64,000 nucleotides of DNA from Whitmania pigra. Taxonomy: Eukaryota > Annelida > Clitellata > Hirudinida > Haemopidae. The position numbers and the translations under genes are program-made. The DNA lies in contig JAJTWR010000326.1 of assembly GCA_021613335.1 (NCBI GenBank), forward strand, positions 342,001 to 406,000. Direction: 5' to 3'. Of the stretch, positions 15,621 through 28,259 are shown one piece after another. The number at the start of each line of letters is the position of its first letter. Position 1 is the stretch's first letter. Below the pieces are notes generated by a model, which saw only the letters and a list, made by a program, of their open reading frames with translations, made no database searches and was not told the origin of the DNA.

Positions 15621-16452
15621 GATGCTCTAAAAAAAATAGCCACAGTTACATTTTAGAAAAGCTGCATGTCTAGAAATAGGATCAAGCATATTTGCAAAAT
15701 AATAGTAAATACACTATAATCATGCAGATTTAAAATATTATTCAACGAAAGGCAGGTATGATCAAATTTTAAGTAGACTGCCATGAACAGCATTGTTAAA
15801 AAATTTAGCCAAGTATCTCTAGCTCCAATTCTCTTTAAAAACTTATTTAATAACACGTAAGATTAGCTAAGATTCCTTAAAATTGCGAAGCTATATTACC
15901 ATCCTTTTTAAACGCTAGGCATATAGGTCACTTCCTCACACTAAGTATATCATGTTTAATGGTTTTTTGCAAATAAATAGTTCTTGTAGGCAAGTAATTA
16001 AGAAAACGTATTTCTACATGAATCTGTGCGGGAAAGTAAATTCAATAAAATTGAGGTCAGAAAACATTTGGTTTGACAGATTTGTACATGTAAATACTTT
16101 TCAACATATCTGGTCATCAAATAAGCATGAACAACAAAAGAAATGATCCATTCTAACTGCGAGTGAGTAACTGTTGACGATACTTCGAAAACAAAACAAT
16201 TAAATTATAGCTACGGGAAACATCAGCGAAGTTACAATTAAAAATTTATTTTGTCAAACGTGTATGAGGCATTATGAATTTAAAATATAAATTAATTTTA
16301 AAATTCATAAATATTTAATTTGTCAGAATAGTAACAACGAATCAGTTGCAAACTAAATACCAATTTTAAAATTATTACTAAAAATTATAAATTATATTTT
16401 AAATTTAATTAATTATTTTAAGATTTTGATTCAAAGTATTTGCTTTGAATGA
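15621..16452. promoter_or_regulatory. Intergenic region between divergent AKAP17A-like and RNF212-like genes
   Basis: About 830 bp separate two divergent start codons, so the promoters and 5' UTRs of both genes must lie here unless unseen upstream exons exist. It is very AT-rich, especially 16240-16430. A possible acceptor just before 15620 (ttttttagagcatc, minus strand) hints at a non-coding first exon for the AKAP17A-like gene. No specific binding site can be named. Confidence 0.4.
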
Positions 16453-18959
16453 ATGAGCAGACGAGAGTCTCCTGATGTTGGAGGAAGGAACTTTGAGGGG
16501 TTTACGTGTGTTATGGATTGGGTTCATTGCAACTCTTGTTTTAGACAGCCAGGAGATAAGCAGTTCTTTCTCACAAACTGCGGACATATAGTTTGCGAAG
16601 TCTGTCGGGAGAAATGTATGTTATATCCAGAAATGGTGATATTTTCATGTACTGCTAATTGTTGTTGCTGATTATTTTCAGGGATCTCTAATAAATGCTC
16701 TATTTGTAATGACACATGCACGATAACTAGCTTGAGTGGGAGCGTGAGTGTGTGAATTATAGTTGAGGTTACAAGTAGAGCTTTCCAAAAACAACTCTTG
16801 TTTCAGTCAATTCAACCAGAAATAAAGGTATATTTTTGTGAGGCTGATGGGTTAGTGGACAAAATCAATAAAGAATTTCCAGAAGTTCCTCTTAACAAGA
16901 CTCTGGTTTATCTTAATGCCAAATGTAATCAACTAAAGATGGTTAAGCATTGTAATTTATAATTTAGGCTCAGGATTGCAGAGATTATGGTAATTACAAG
17001 AACTGCATTTTGTTAGGTTTTGAAGTTCCAAAATGACCATAGAAGAAGATATTTTCAATTTGTTAAGCAAATGGTATAATTCAGCATATTTAGTTTATAA
17101 CCTCACATGAATTGCATAACATTGACATTCAGATTGTAGGTTAATAAACAAAAATCAGTATTTCAAAGGATTCAAAGGTATTTAATATCGACTTGATTGC
17201 AATAGAGACAACTCCATGAGTATTGAACGTTATTGATGCTATTTAAGTGAGCTTCAAGAATATAAAGACAAATATGATGCTTTGTCAAAAGAAAATGCTT
17301 ATTGTAAGAAAATGTTGTCATCTCCAAATGTGGTAATTTCAATATGTTCACCTTAATTTTATTAATCTTGTTTTCTTGTTTTTATTGTGTTTCTTTTTGA
17401 TTGATGCAGGTCAGAGATCCTAGGTAGGAACATTATCATTTCATTTAACAAATAAACTTGAATGACAGATTTATTTTTATTAAAGTATCGTCCGATATCC
17501 ATCTAGCAAATCTCCAGTGAGGAATCCTAAAAGTAATGCTAAGAATTAAAGTGCTTAATTTTTTATTTTGCGTTTAAGTTGATATTTTTTCATAGTATCT
17601 TTGGGAATTATATTGTAGATATAAATTCAGTTGATGAGCAGGTTAAAGTAGAACAAATTAAATTAAATGTTTTACATCTTTTGAAACATAACAAGCTTAC
17701 CATGGCTTGCTGGTTTTCTTAATTATTTCTTATTATCATATTCTTTAAATTTGTTTGAATGTTATTCCATCTACAAGTTGTAAGGCTTTTACGATAATAT
17801 TTGTTGCGGATTGTGACAATAAGTGGACATGTCAATATTTTTACGTTTAAGATTTTTCCCCTGTGAAGAGAAAACCATATTATGATGAAAAGTAAGATTA
17901 TATAATATTTTCTTTTTTGTTAATTCTAAGGAAGTCTCTTTTTCATTTAGTCATTCTGCACCTCTTAACCAAACTCAACAGGTAGATCTTTCCACTGTAA
18001 AATGATGTTTTATAGGAAGCTGTATTTATACAATAAATTAGGAAATATTCCAAAGGATTGTAATAAAATGCTTCTTGCAATCTTGATCTTAGAAATTTTA
18101 AGTTTGTGTTAATTGGGCTGAATGTTAAGATCTGTATTATTAAAAGTTATGCCTGTGTTGTAGTTTGTAACTCCAGCAGAGAACATTTCGTCAGTGAGAA
18201 GAAATTCAAATGCTGGTTCAGGAAGCAGTGTGAATTCTGTCACTTCAGGACCTTCCAGACTTTCCATGAGAACTCCACCAATTAATGGGAGAATTGGTTT
18301 GTATAGTAAACATGTAAGAATTAGAGTTGTATGTTAATATGTTAATTTACAAAATGCAGTCCCTTTACCTGGAAACACGTGAGTTTCTCAACATATGGTA
18401 TTGGCAATGCTCGCACTTTATAAGAATGACTTTATTGGATGCTGGTTTTACATTGAAGTCATTCCAACATGAATATGACTGATTCAAGCAAGTTCCCTCA
18501 ACTGTTCACACCTATAGGTAAAATATTTATTCATATTTTATCAAACACTACTTTTTGTAGCCTATAAGTTATCATTTTTGTTTATTTTGAAGAAATGATT
18601 AACAAAGAATGTGATAATTGGCATATAAGAGGTTGAGTCATGTTTTTAAAACTACTTATTGTACAGGCGGATACGGAGCCAGCATACTGAAGGAAAACAA
18701 CAAGATACAAGAGAAACTTGCACAGGTGTTTCCAATAATCTTGTTACATTTTAAACTTTAGTTGCTGCCAGATTACTGATCCATTTAGTTTGTTATTTCT
18801 CTCAATGCTTAATTATTCCCTTTATAGTTTTTCACATGCGCAACATGTGCAGCCAAATTATGTTCAGAATTCTGCTACTTTAATTTATTCCTATTTTCTT
18901 GTACCAGTCACTGATATTTTTTGTAACCTCCAAAGCTTGGTTGCCACTCGAAGAGGTGA
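16453..18959 (+). CDS. RNF212/ZHP-3-like meiotic RING-finger protein
   Basis: Fifteen small exons close in phase: 16453-16615, 16682-16743, 16807-16941, 17017-17073, 17140-17177, 17248-17332, 17410-17423, 17486-17532, 17852-17891, 17951-17981, 18164-18296, 18360-18378, 18459-18517, 18667-18725 and 18936-18959 (321 residues). The N-terminal RING spans exons 1-2: [25 protein letters not shown], then [10 protein letters not shown]. This is the distinctive RNF212/Zip3 spacing, starting a few residues after the Met at 16513, which may be the true start (homologues begin there). A coiled coil follows ([36 protein letters not shown]), then a Ser/Pro-rich tail ([18 protein letters not shown]). Family members are SUMO/ubiquitin E3-like factors marking crossover sites on the synaptonemal complex. 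The final exon and the 17533-17851 interval are the least certain. AATAAA at 19171 could serve as its polyadenylation signal. Confidence 0.85.
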
Positions 18960-19185
18960 CTCCAATCCACAATACCCTGCCTCCCGAAGTGATGTAGAAG
19001 AATCATTCTTAGGATTAATTTGTTGACATTTAAGTTTTCTTTTTAAGTAACTCGTTTCTGAGATGCAGAAGTCGTTGAAAACTTGACAACGTGACCTGAA
19101 TTTCTTTCAAATGTCCACTATAATAGCAGTAATTAATTGCCTAACACAACGCGAAACTAAATGTTAAACGAATAAAGTCTAAAAT

Positions 19186-22100
19186 CTAAGTGGCAGCTTT
19201 TGTCTTATCCTCTTCCTTGCTTTTTTCTGCCGTTTCGAACCAGTAGACCGAATCATGGGTGGCAAGGATCCTTGAGAGAGTCCTCAATTTGATCCACCAA
19301 TTGTCTCGTGGTATGCGGTGCCTGGGAGCATGTGAATGTGTTGTTTCAAGTAATAAATTATCAGTTACTTTGCTTTGGGTGGGCGTATAAACGTGTTTAT
19401 AGGCATGCTAAAGCGTTGGTCAGGATGATTTCTAATTATTTTGGGATGGTCTGAATGTTGAAACCTAATTAAGATATGATATTAAGTTCACATCAAAGCG
19501 ACTTATTGATGAATATCGTTAAGGTAAAACTTCAAACTGTAATCACTGGAAGTTGAACTGTTTCTTGAGATCTTGAATAGACGTGAAGGCTATTTGCCGC
19601 TTTTGGATGCCGATCATTGAACAAGTTTCTGGACTGAGAGTATTAACTACACCTGTATGAATCAAATCAACAAAAGTTAAAAATTGCTGCTTGTGGTTGC
19701 CTTACGAAGATTAAATGATGCCAATGGCAACGATTTGAATTGACCTGTTGGGCTGACGCAGTCATTTAGCTGCGTGATAAGTTGCTCTGCACACATGGAG
19801 GCTAACTTGGTACCCAAAAGTCTGTCAAAAGGAGTCGGTGTTCCGCCCTTTAAGTCGAAGATAAAGGTTTCACAAAGCTATTCTCATTTAGTTATTTGAA
19901 TGTCCTACTTCTTGAAGCACTCCCAAAGCTATTGATTTTGTGCTGAACGAAGATCTACCTTCCTGGCTGTACAATCGATACAGGAAGTCCATATTGTACA
20001 TTTCGTTGGATTCGTCGGACCTTCAATGCGATTAACTTTTAAGATCTTATACCTTGCTTTTGTAGAATGCTTTTGATTTGAAGATGATTTTGTCTAACAA
20101 AAGAAATTGATTATAATCAAACGTTGTTTAGTCGCAAAATAGCCCGTTTTAAATAGTTATGTTGCTTAAGATAAATATTTTAAACACTCGCTTCAGTATC
20201 AATCCACGTGAGATTCCATTTCTTATCTTAATGGCCAAATGCACAAGATCCGTCTGTAAAGCAATTGAATCCATTCTAATTAATAACAGTTTAGCTTATT
20301 ACTAACAACCCGTCTAAATCAAATAATTAATTAGTTCAATTTATTAACCTATGTAGTTAATAAACCAACCATAAGTTCCCTTATTCCGTAGGCCTCTTCG
20401 AAAATGTAAGAAGCGTCGGCTCCAGCGGCCAGAGCTCCCATAGTCGTCAGATACCCACATCGGTTTCCCAATGTTTCGCAAATGTAAACGCGGTTCTTAC
20501 TTCCTATGGCCGATTGTCTCATCTTATCGCACATCTTCAATTACAAGTTGTAAATAAGTGTCACATATTCCATAATGAATGCGGCTTGAATAATTTGTCT
20601 AAACTTATTATGACTTACAGACATTATTTCGTTCAGTGCGGTATCCGAACCGACGGATATATCTGTACCTGGTAAATTGTTGCTAGCACTTGCTGGAATG
20701 ACTGCAATGGGAATGCAAAATTCCAGATACCTATGTCTCATTTCCGCCATGACTAGAGCACTGTAAAAAGCCTGTCGATAGAAAGATGCTATTTATCAAG
20801 GTCCTAATTTCTTGCAATCAACTTTTCTTGATTACCTCAAATCCACCAATAATCAACAGAGCGGCTATTTTGTACTTTCGCATCTGGGCTGCAACCTTGT
20901 CCACTCCAAACTGGTCAATGAGAACGCTGGAATTAATCATATAACAACATTATGATATAGCAACTTATTATTAGTGGCATTTATAGTTTCATATGAATAA
21001 CTACTCTCTCCAGTTTAAAAATCTTTCAACATCGCTTACGATTTCAATATGTGAATATTTTAAAAAGGAATTTTAATTTAAGATACGTCATTTAAGGTAA
21101 GATTTTCGTTAGAAAATATTCTTTTGAGAGAGATATCTTCAAATAATTTTCGACTAAAAAATGTCTTGTAACTAATCACCAATTTGTGTGTTGTTCCTTT
21201 ACAATAAATTTATTTAGTCATCAGGAAATAATAATGACAGGAAATACATTAAGAAATCACAAAAATAAAAATATTTGGCAATAACAATTATATAAAATTA
21301 ATGAGAAAACGATAATTTGGTAGCAACCTGCTAGCTCCCACATTTGTTCCAGCATCACTACTCCAGCCATTAACATCTTCCCACCTAATCATGTCCACCT
21401 GTTATTGAAACAGCTAGGAATCCATTTGGAAGTACAATAAGTTTAAACTGAAGTGCACTTCAAATTCTATGGCACGCTATTTTGGATATTAAATGTTATT
21501 ATATAGTAATATGCATTAGTTGTTATTACTACAGAGCGTTGCATAAACTTGGCCTAGGTTCGAGAATCACACTATTTACACAGTTATCTATGAAATTACT
21601 GCTGTTTTTTGACCCAAACATCCTTTATATAATTCACAAAGTTTTTCAGTACATTGTGTGAAAAAATGGCCTATGAAAATTCTGTACATAAAAAGTTATT
21701 GTAAAGAAACGTAACTGGGTCAAGGTTTAGCAACGCACTGTCATACGTTATTACTCCGAATTAGTTCGTCACACATCTCAGGAATACTTCGAGCGAAATA
21801 GAAGGTAACATTGAGTTCAAATTCAAGAAGAAATTTGTTTCAAACGCTCACGTGGTTCTGCATAAGTCCCTCGAATCCGTGATGAAGTGCATAGACAGAG
21901 TAGCCGTTGTTGACAGTGTACCTGACGAATGTGCGGATGGCAGCATTCATTCCAGAAGCTGGAGGACCAAGGCACATGACTGCCATGACGAAGTGTTTCT
22001 GGAAGGAGTCAATAATTGAGCAGTGTAGCATTTAATAGTGTCGCTGATTTTCCAGTTGTAATGTGTTATTCGGTTACCTTGGTTTGATTTGTTCGTGTGT

Positions 22101-25100
22101 TATGAACATTGCCTAAATGAATGAGCTGCATAGGACAATTTGTAAGGACACGCATTGCATGTAGCAGGTTATGGTGAACAGGAATATGTCAAAGATTGAG
22201 GGCTATTTGCTCTAGTGGAGACTTTGAAGAAATGTGAAAATTCAGAGGTTGTGAAGCAAGAAAATAGGTCGTAATGATAATGTCTAAAGGTAGATAAGAA
22301 AAAAAAAGAAACTTTTCAGATTTTCAGACAGAAAAATACTTCTCAATACACTGCGGGCTTATTAATCAAGTGACTAACAAAAAAAATGTAATATCGTCAG
22401 TGATGGCTTAACACTGATTTGAGGAGATAATTACAAAGTAAAATACATTCTTTATTTTTGTAACAAAATTAGTAACCAATAATGATATCTAATTAATATA
22501 ACAAATAAGCGCAATAATAAATGAATTCTCACAGCTTTTTCGGTCTGGTCATAAAGTTGGGGAGGGTTGACCTTTGCCATGAGCAAGTAGGAGTTCAAGT
22601 TGATTTGGAAATTCCTTACAACATATAAACACAAGCAATAGAAAGAATTGAGGAGGTAGAATCACTGATGGTATTAAGTAGTACTTGAAAAAACTAATAA
22701 TAAATAATAAAAACAAATATTAATAATAATAATTGGTATTAAATAACAACTTGGTACATCTTGCTCTTACTCACGTTCCACGGGTTATGACCGCATTCTC
22801 AAAATCCCTCGCATCCATGAGAGTTTTTATGGTTCTCGTCTGCGTTTAAATGTTAGTTGTATCGTCATTAATATTTTTATTTATTATTTATAAATAAATG
22901 TAGTTGATTTTGTTGTTAATGTTATTATGCTAAACAGACAACACCTAAATGGAACTATTTATGTGGAAAAATTTCTTTGGAATCAATACATGAGCTACTT
23001 CAAAAGTCAGTTAGTCAGCTAAATAGTTACTGAAACAAATAAGTTAAGCAATAATAAAAGACATCTATAAATAACTTTATTGACGGCCTCCATCATGGGC
23101 ATCCTGGTTATGGAATTTCCGTCCAAGCAGATAATTTGGGGCAGGGAATCCTTCGTTGCATCCATGAGACACATTATGGCGTCTGCACCCATACGACTTG
23201 CCTTTAGCGAAGTCAAAGTTCACATAATTATTCTGTAATCGGTGAAGACATAATTTTCTAAACTTAATTTGTCAACAATAAGTTATTACTAAGATACTAA
23301 GCTGAAAAGGTAAAATAAATGTTATGAATAGAGGGATTGAAGTCAGTTTTTATATGTACTGCATTCATGACATTAGTAACATATTGATGAATTAATCATT
23401 AGACATTTACTATTTATGGAAAGAAATGATACCAGTTGAGGTTGTTTAGAAAATGATTTAATTATTTATCGATTATAAAATGATGAGCATCAATTTTCCA
23501 ACCAGACATTCCATTCAACATTATGGCAATAATTTATCACATAATTACTGAATAAATTTAACAAGTTAATAAATAGAGTTATTACGTTTCATGAACCAGT
23601 TAAATAATAATAAATTAATCTAACAAATTAATTGTCTGGTTCGTTGAACAAAATAGTCAAACAAATAAGTATTGAAGAATGAAAGCATAAGCACTAGTAT
23701 TCTGTCGAAAGCAGAAGGCGTTCCTCCCCTCTGTACATGACCCAGGATTGTGACTTTTGTGTCCAATTTTACGTTCTCAACGATCATCTTGATTATTAGT
23801 TTGAATCATTTGATAATGGAATCAAATTGGTTAAAAGTTAATCAATTTAATCACAAATTAAATAAGTTTTTGATTAATTAAGCATTACCTATTTAATAAT
23901 AGCAGCAATATTACTGGCAACAAACGAAGAATCAAATCACCAGTGAAGTACAAGTGTATTATAATAGTTAATTTTTAAGATGCCATATGCATAGCGTCAG
24001 AGGCACCTATCTTATCCATGACATCATTATTTTTATTATTATTATTATTATTATTTATAATACTTGCTGTTATTCTTCGTAATACTAATCAATTATCAAA
24101 ATAGCAATTAATCTTACAACTCACGTCTTTAACTTGGTTGGCGGTGATAGGTTTACCATTCTTATCGATGGCTCCTTCAGACAAAATCACCAGATTCATC
24201 CTCTGCCCAGAGTCCCTCATCTTTTTTTTCAAAATCAAAATTTATTTCGATTTATTAATAAATGTTTGAGTATTTCTAAACGTATTGCTAAATATTAATT
24301 GCTTGTAAACTTGTGGATGGTTGTTAATCATCGCAGACCTTTATGAGTCTGTCGCACATCTTTTCTTCCCAGCCTTTATCAGGCGGTGCTTCTGGTACGA
24401 ACAGCCAATCAGCTTCCGAGGCAAGGGCAACAGTTACTCCAAGGTAACTAGGTTAACAGTTAAATTAATAAGTTAACTAAGTAGATTAATAACTAAGCCC
24501 GATTAATTTTAATTGTGAGTAAGCTCTGAGAGAGGACTTCAAATTATTTCAATTTTTTTGCTCAATATTTTGTTACAAACCCGCAATGTCTTCCCATGAC
24601 CTCGAGAACGAAGCATCGCTGGTGACTGGAAAATGAAAAACTCTTTATTGTTGTTATTGTTATTAATAATGTTGTTATTATTATCGCTATTGTTATTAAT
24701 GTTATTATTATTGTTGCTACTGTTATTAATAATGTTATTATTATTGTTGTTGTTCATATTTTTGCTATTGTTGGGTTGATAAAGCTTGCAATAGTTTAAA
24801 AATCACCACATCGTAACACTTTTAATCACAGGCGGTAAATTAATATTCATTTGTAATGCATTATTCAGTGTTTAATTGATAAGCGAGTAAGTCTATAGAT
24901 GGATGGATGGATGGATGGATGGATGGATGGATGGATGGATGGATGGATGGATGGATGGATGGATGGATGGATGGATGGATGGATGGATGGATGGATGGAT
25001 GGATGGATGGATGGATGGATGGATGGATGGATGGATGGATGGATGGATGGTTAGGTGGACTGTTGGATGGATGGATGAATTGATTGGCTGAGTGGCGAAT

Positions 25101-26990
25101 GAATGAATGAATGAATAATTTAGTTCCTTTTTCATCTTGACCTTATAGCAGTGGATTGTATGTTATCGAGGGCTTCCACGATCCTGTGGAGTGCAGAATC
25201 AGCTCCTATGGTCATGTCAGTGCCGCAGAAATCGTTGTCAATGGAAGCCACGAGTCCAACCACGTTCAAGGAACTCGAATAACTTGCCTTCGTCTGAGAT
25301 ATTTTATCTTTAAGGCACAAATAAATTGGGTGAATATTATTTAAGTATCATTAAATTATTGATAAGAGTAATAAAAATTTATTTTAATATTTAGAACATA
25401 TTCAATGTGAGAGTTCAACACATTGCAGTATGGATAATAATCAATTTGAATTTTAAGAATAATGAAACCAAATCATCAGAAAATGAATAAAACGTTGAAA
25501 TAATAAGAAATAATAAGATAATAATAAATAATATATAAATTAATAAGAAATAATTCCAGAAATTATTATTCACTCGTTTCCAAAAGTTCAGAGATGAGGA
25601 GATGCCACTCCTGTCTGAACGTGTTCATCCCAGAAAGAGTTCCATCACCGCCAATGGCCACCAAGTTTGTGATGCCATGCATGACCATGTTGTAAGCTGC
25701 CTTCAACCTGCCTGACCTTTCCATGAACTCTGGACATCTGGAACTCCCAAGAATGGTTCCTCCCTGAGGAAGTTGAAACCGTTGAACTTGAACTGAACTG
25801 ATGACAATCAAATCTCGACCTTGCTAATGATTGAAAGAAACTTGACCATGCCATCAACCAGTTTTTAGATTTTAATTTCAGCAAAAAAACAAGGTCATAC
25901 AAATTAGATGCTTCTGACAATAAATGTAAAATAAAAATAAAAAAATCTGATCGAGGGATATTCGTGCGGCTTCAAAAGGGCACCGATAGCTCGGTTGGCA
26001 AACCAGGTTTTGAACACGTGCACTTCCACTGCTTCACAAATGTCCAGGAATGTGGAGCCACTTGAGATCCAAATTAATAAGCAATTAATGACGTAATAAC
26101 CAAATTCAACATCCCCGATCCTGATTTCCAGTCTGCCATCACAATTTTATCTCCTCCGTCGATCATTCCCTGGTAGCCCTGGAGATGTAAAGGTAATAAG
26201 AACATTGCTCTTAATTAATTCGTAATTATTAGTTTATAATTATTAATTTATCAACTTATTACTGAGAATCTTAGTTGAACACAATGGCATTTAATTTATT
26301 ATCTTCACTTTGAAAGCTGGCAGCATAGAGATGTCAATAGTGACTTCTACGAAGATGGTGATGATGATGATACGGATTATGATGACGATGACTAACCTCT
26401 TTAATGAGATAGACTTTACACTCCAAAAACATCGCCATGCGAACGCAAGCCCTGACTGCCGCATTCATTCCTTGAAAAGAATTTGTCGGAATAAATTCAT
26501 AATATTGCTGTTAACTTTCGACTTAATGCATAATACAAAATTAAATAATGTCTACTTCTTAATCGTCTTTCATTGTAATTAAACAATCTTAAAAATTATT
26601 ATATAATACTTATGTCAATTAACTTATAAATTTTTATTTTTTTTTTGTTACGAAGTAACCTGGTTAAAAAAATAATTGAATGCTGCTCAATCAATCACGC
26701 TTCAATTTAGAGGGCAATGCTTTAATGCACTTTCTTAAAAAAAACCCATGGCTCGCGTACAGTTATGCCGACCACTGCAGTAGATTTATTATTGTTCTTT
26801 ATTAACATTTATTAACATTATTAACATTTATTAACATTATTGACATTGCTTTAGCAGTAACAATTTAATAATCTGTGCTCAAACCACCTTGAGCGTCTCC
26901 ACCACTTGTTAAAATTCCTACTACTTGACCTTTTCCTGAACCACGTTTGACCTTTCTGCCTTCCAAGGTTAATATGTCAATGCTGTCCAT
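19186..26990 (-). CDS. PFK: ATP-dependent 6-phosphofructokinase, complete
   Basis: Twenty-three exons sum to 2418 nt (805 residues): 26990-26888, 26470-26397, 26178-26101, 25763-25574, 25307-25142, 24625-24581, 24447-24339, 24220-24125, 23787-23695, 23201-23076, 22839-22775, 22614-22533, 21998-21852, 21398-21328, 20926-20836, 20771-20619, 20534-20370, 20253-20188, 20093-20053, 20020-19909, 19847-19745, 19652-19547 and 19321-19186 (TAG). It makes fructose 1,6-bisphosphate, the committed step of glycolysis. The catalytic N-half has [42 protein letters not shown] (catalytic Asp), [22 protein letters not shown] and [14 protein letters not shown]. The regulatory C-half has [33 protein letters not shown] and [13 protein letters not shown], ending [13 protein letters not shown]. 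The tandem two-lobe layout and length are those of animal PFK. Where animal C-halves usually read GGYCG this one reads GNRCG. A splice acceptor just above the ATG suggests a non-coding 5' exon. Confidence 0.97.
24640..24757. repeat. Interrupted TTATTG/TTA microsatellite in a PFK intron
   Basis: Repeats of ttattgttg and ttattaat in the intron upstream (minus sense) of the 45-nt PFK exon. The minus-strand poly-Asn open frame here is an artefact of the repeat. Confidence 0.8.
24898..25050. repeat. (GGAT)n tetranucleotide microsatellite in a PFK intron
   Basis: An almost perfect run of about 38 GGAT units, decaying on the right into ggttaggtggactgttggatgg and later gaatgaatgaatg. It lies between PFK exons at 25142 and 24625, and starts within 100 nt of the exon ending at 25142. 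Because four is not a multiple of three, every frame cycles through repeats such as SIHP on one strand and MDGW on the other; neither is a protein. Confidence 0.95.
25977..26035 (+). repeat. Partial tRNA-like SINE in a PFK intron
   Basis: The sequence gatagctcggttggcaaacc resembles a pol III A box, and ggttttgaacacg a few bases later resembles a degenerate B box. No 3' body or clear duplication is seen, so this is a weak call for a SINE fragment. Confidence 0.4.
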
Positions 26991-28255
26991 TATTCTAAAA
27001 TCTGGAAATTGCAATTTAAATTTATTAATAATCATTATTTTTTATTAAATTAATAAATGACTGATCAACTTATTCAACATTAAAACCTATAATATAATTA
27101 ATTTATGAAATTATTTAATGACCAAGTTCAAATTTAATGAAACAAAAATAAATATTTAATATAATATAATTTTCAAGAAAAGCACTTTCTATCGTCGTAC
27201 AGTAACCCCAAAGTGTCTCACATTCACTTTTGTCGCGACTAAAGGCCGTTTGTTTATTTCGTTGAGTTTGTCAATTAATTTGTCACGTTGACATTTGAAT
27301 TTATTATATTAACCAACCAACAAATTCAAAAATTAAAAGCTTAACCTACCCGAAGATGCGAGACAACAACGTAGCGTTCTGAAAGTTGTGTACAGGAATT
27401 TTCAAAAACTAAGGCGTTACTTGACTCGTTTTTATAGCGCTCATTAATGTAAAAACAACAAATTAATGTAAATGTTTATTATTTCTAAGGCTTGGAAGCA
27501 TTTTAGCATTTTAGTTCCATGAATTTTATTTATGTAAGTCCATGCTAGATCATTAGTAGTACTATTGCTCGACATCTAAGGACAATAAAAATTTCAGTTA
27601 TTTCTGCCACCGTCATCACGTCATATTAATTTAAATTATTTTAATTTAGGTCATATTAATTGAAATTTGAAATTTGCCAGGCATTGAATGAGTGAGAGAG
27701 TGACTGTGTGTGAATGCGGATGGGCGGTGGCGTAGCTAAAGCTACAAAATCACGACGCAGGATTATTGGTGGGGCTTAGCTGCCACGCCATGGAACTAGT
27801 CAGTAACTCGGCTGTTTGTTAGTCCAAAGGGAAAGAATTATTTTAAATCACGAAGCTTATGAAAATTGACTGAAAGACCCATTTTTAAAATTTTCTTGTG
27901 AACCTTCGCGGTCTACATCACGGCTGGTCGCGGGCCTGAGGTTGTGCCCCACTGGTCTAGATGATCTTGTCCCATCAAAGCACGCAAATATGACAAAATA
28001 AATTGCAATTTCCTGAACGACCGCTCTTAATTAAAACTACTACTGTTTTTAACAAAATGTGCGGTGCAAAATGATTTGGAAATAAGCCATTTTCATTAAA
28101 CGCAATAAAACCAAGAATTTCCAATGGAGTTTCTGATAGAACTTCATTCCGGTTATTTAGCAGTTTGATAAAAGGATTTTATTGACTAACATAACCACTT
28201 CCGACGTAATATTTTAGTGGCTGTGGTCCACTTATATCCGCCCACCGGTGTGGAC
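26991..28255. other. PFK upstream region and intergenic DNA
   Basis: The polypyrimidine/AG immediately above the PFK start predicts a 5' UTR exon in this interval, probably near 27340-27430, where the sequence is less AT-rich, but it cannot be fixed from sequence alone. At 27724-27792 lies an imperfect inverted repeat, ggtggcgtagctaaagc against gcttagctgccacgcc. It may be a tiny MITE or a footprint, since it resembles the end of hAT element B (gaggcgtagctag). Otherwise nothing is recognised. Confidence 0.4.
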
Positions 28256-28259
28256 CCCT

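Noticed and set aside
16966..16991. Extra small exon in the RNF212-like gene (gctcaggattgcagagattatg)
   Set aside because: Including it puts the next exon ([11 protein letters not shown]) out of frame.
24893..25135. Open frames encoding SIHP or MDGW repeats
   Set aside because: Artefacts of the GGAT tetranucleotide run inside a PFK intron.
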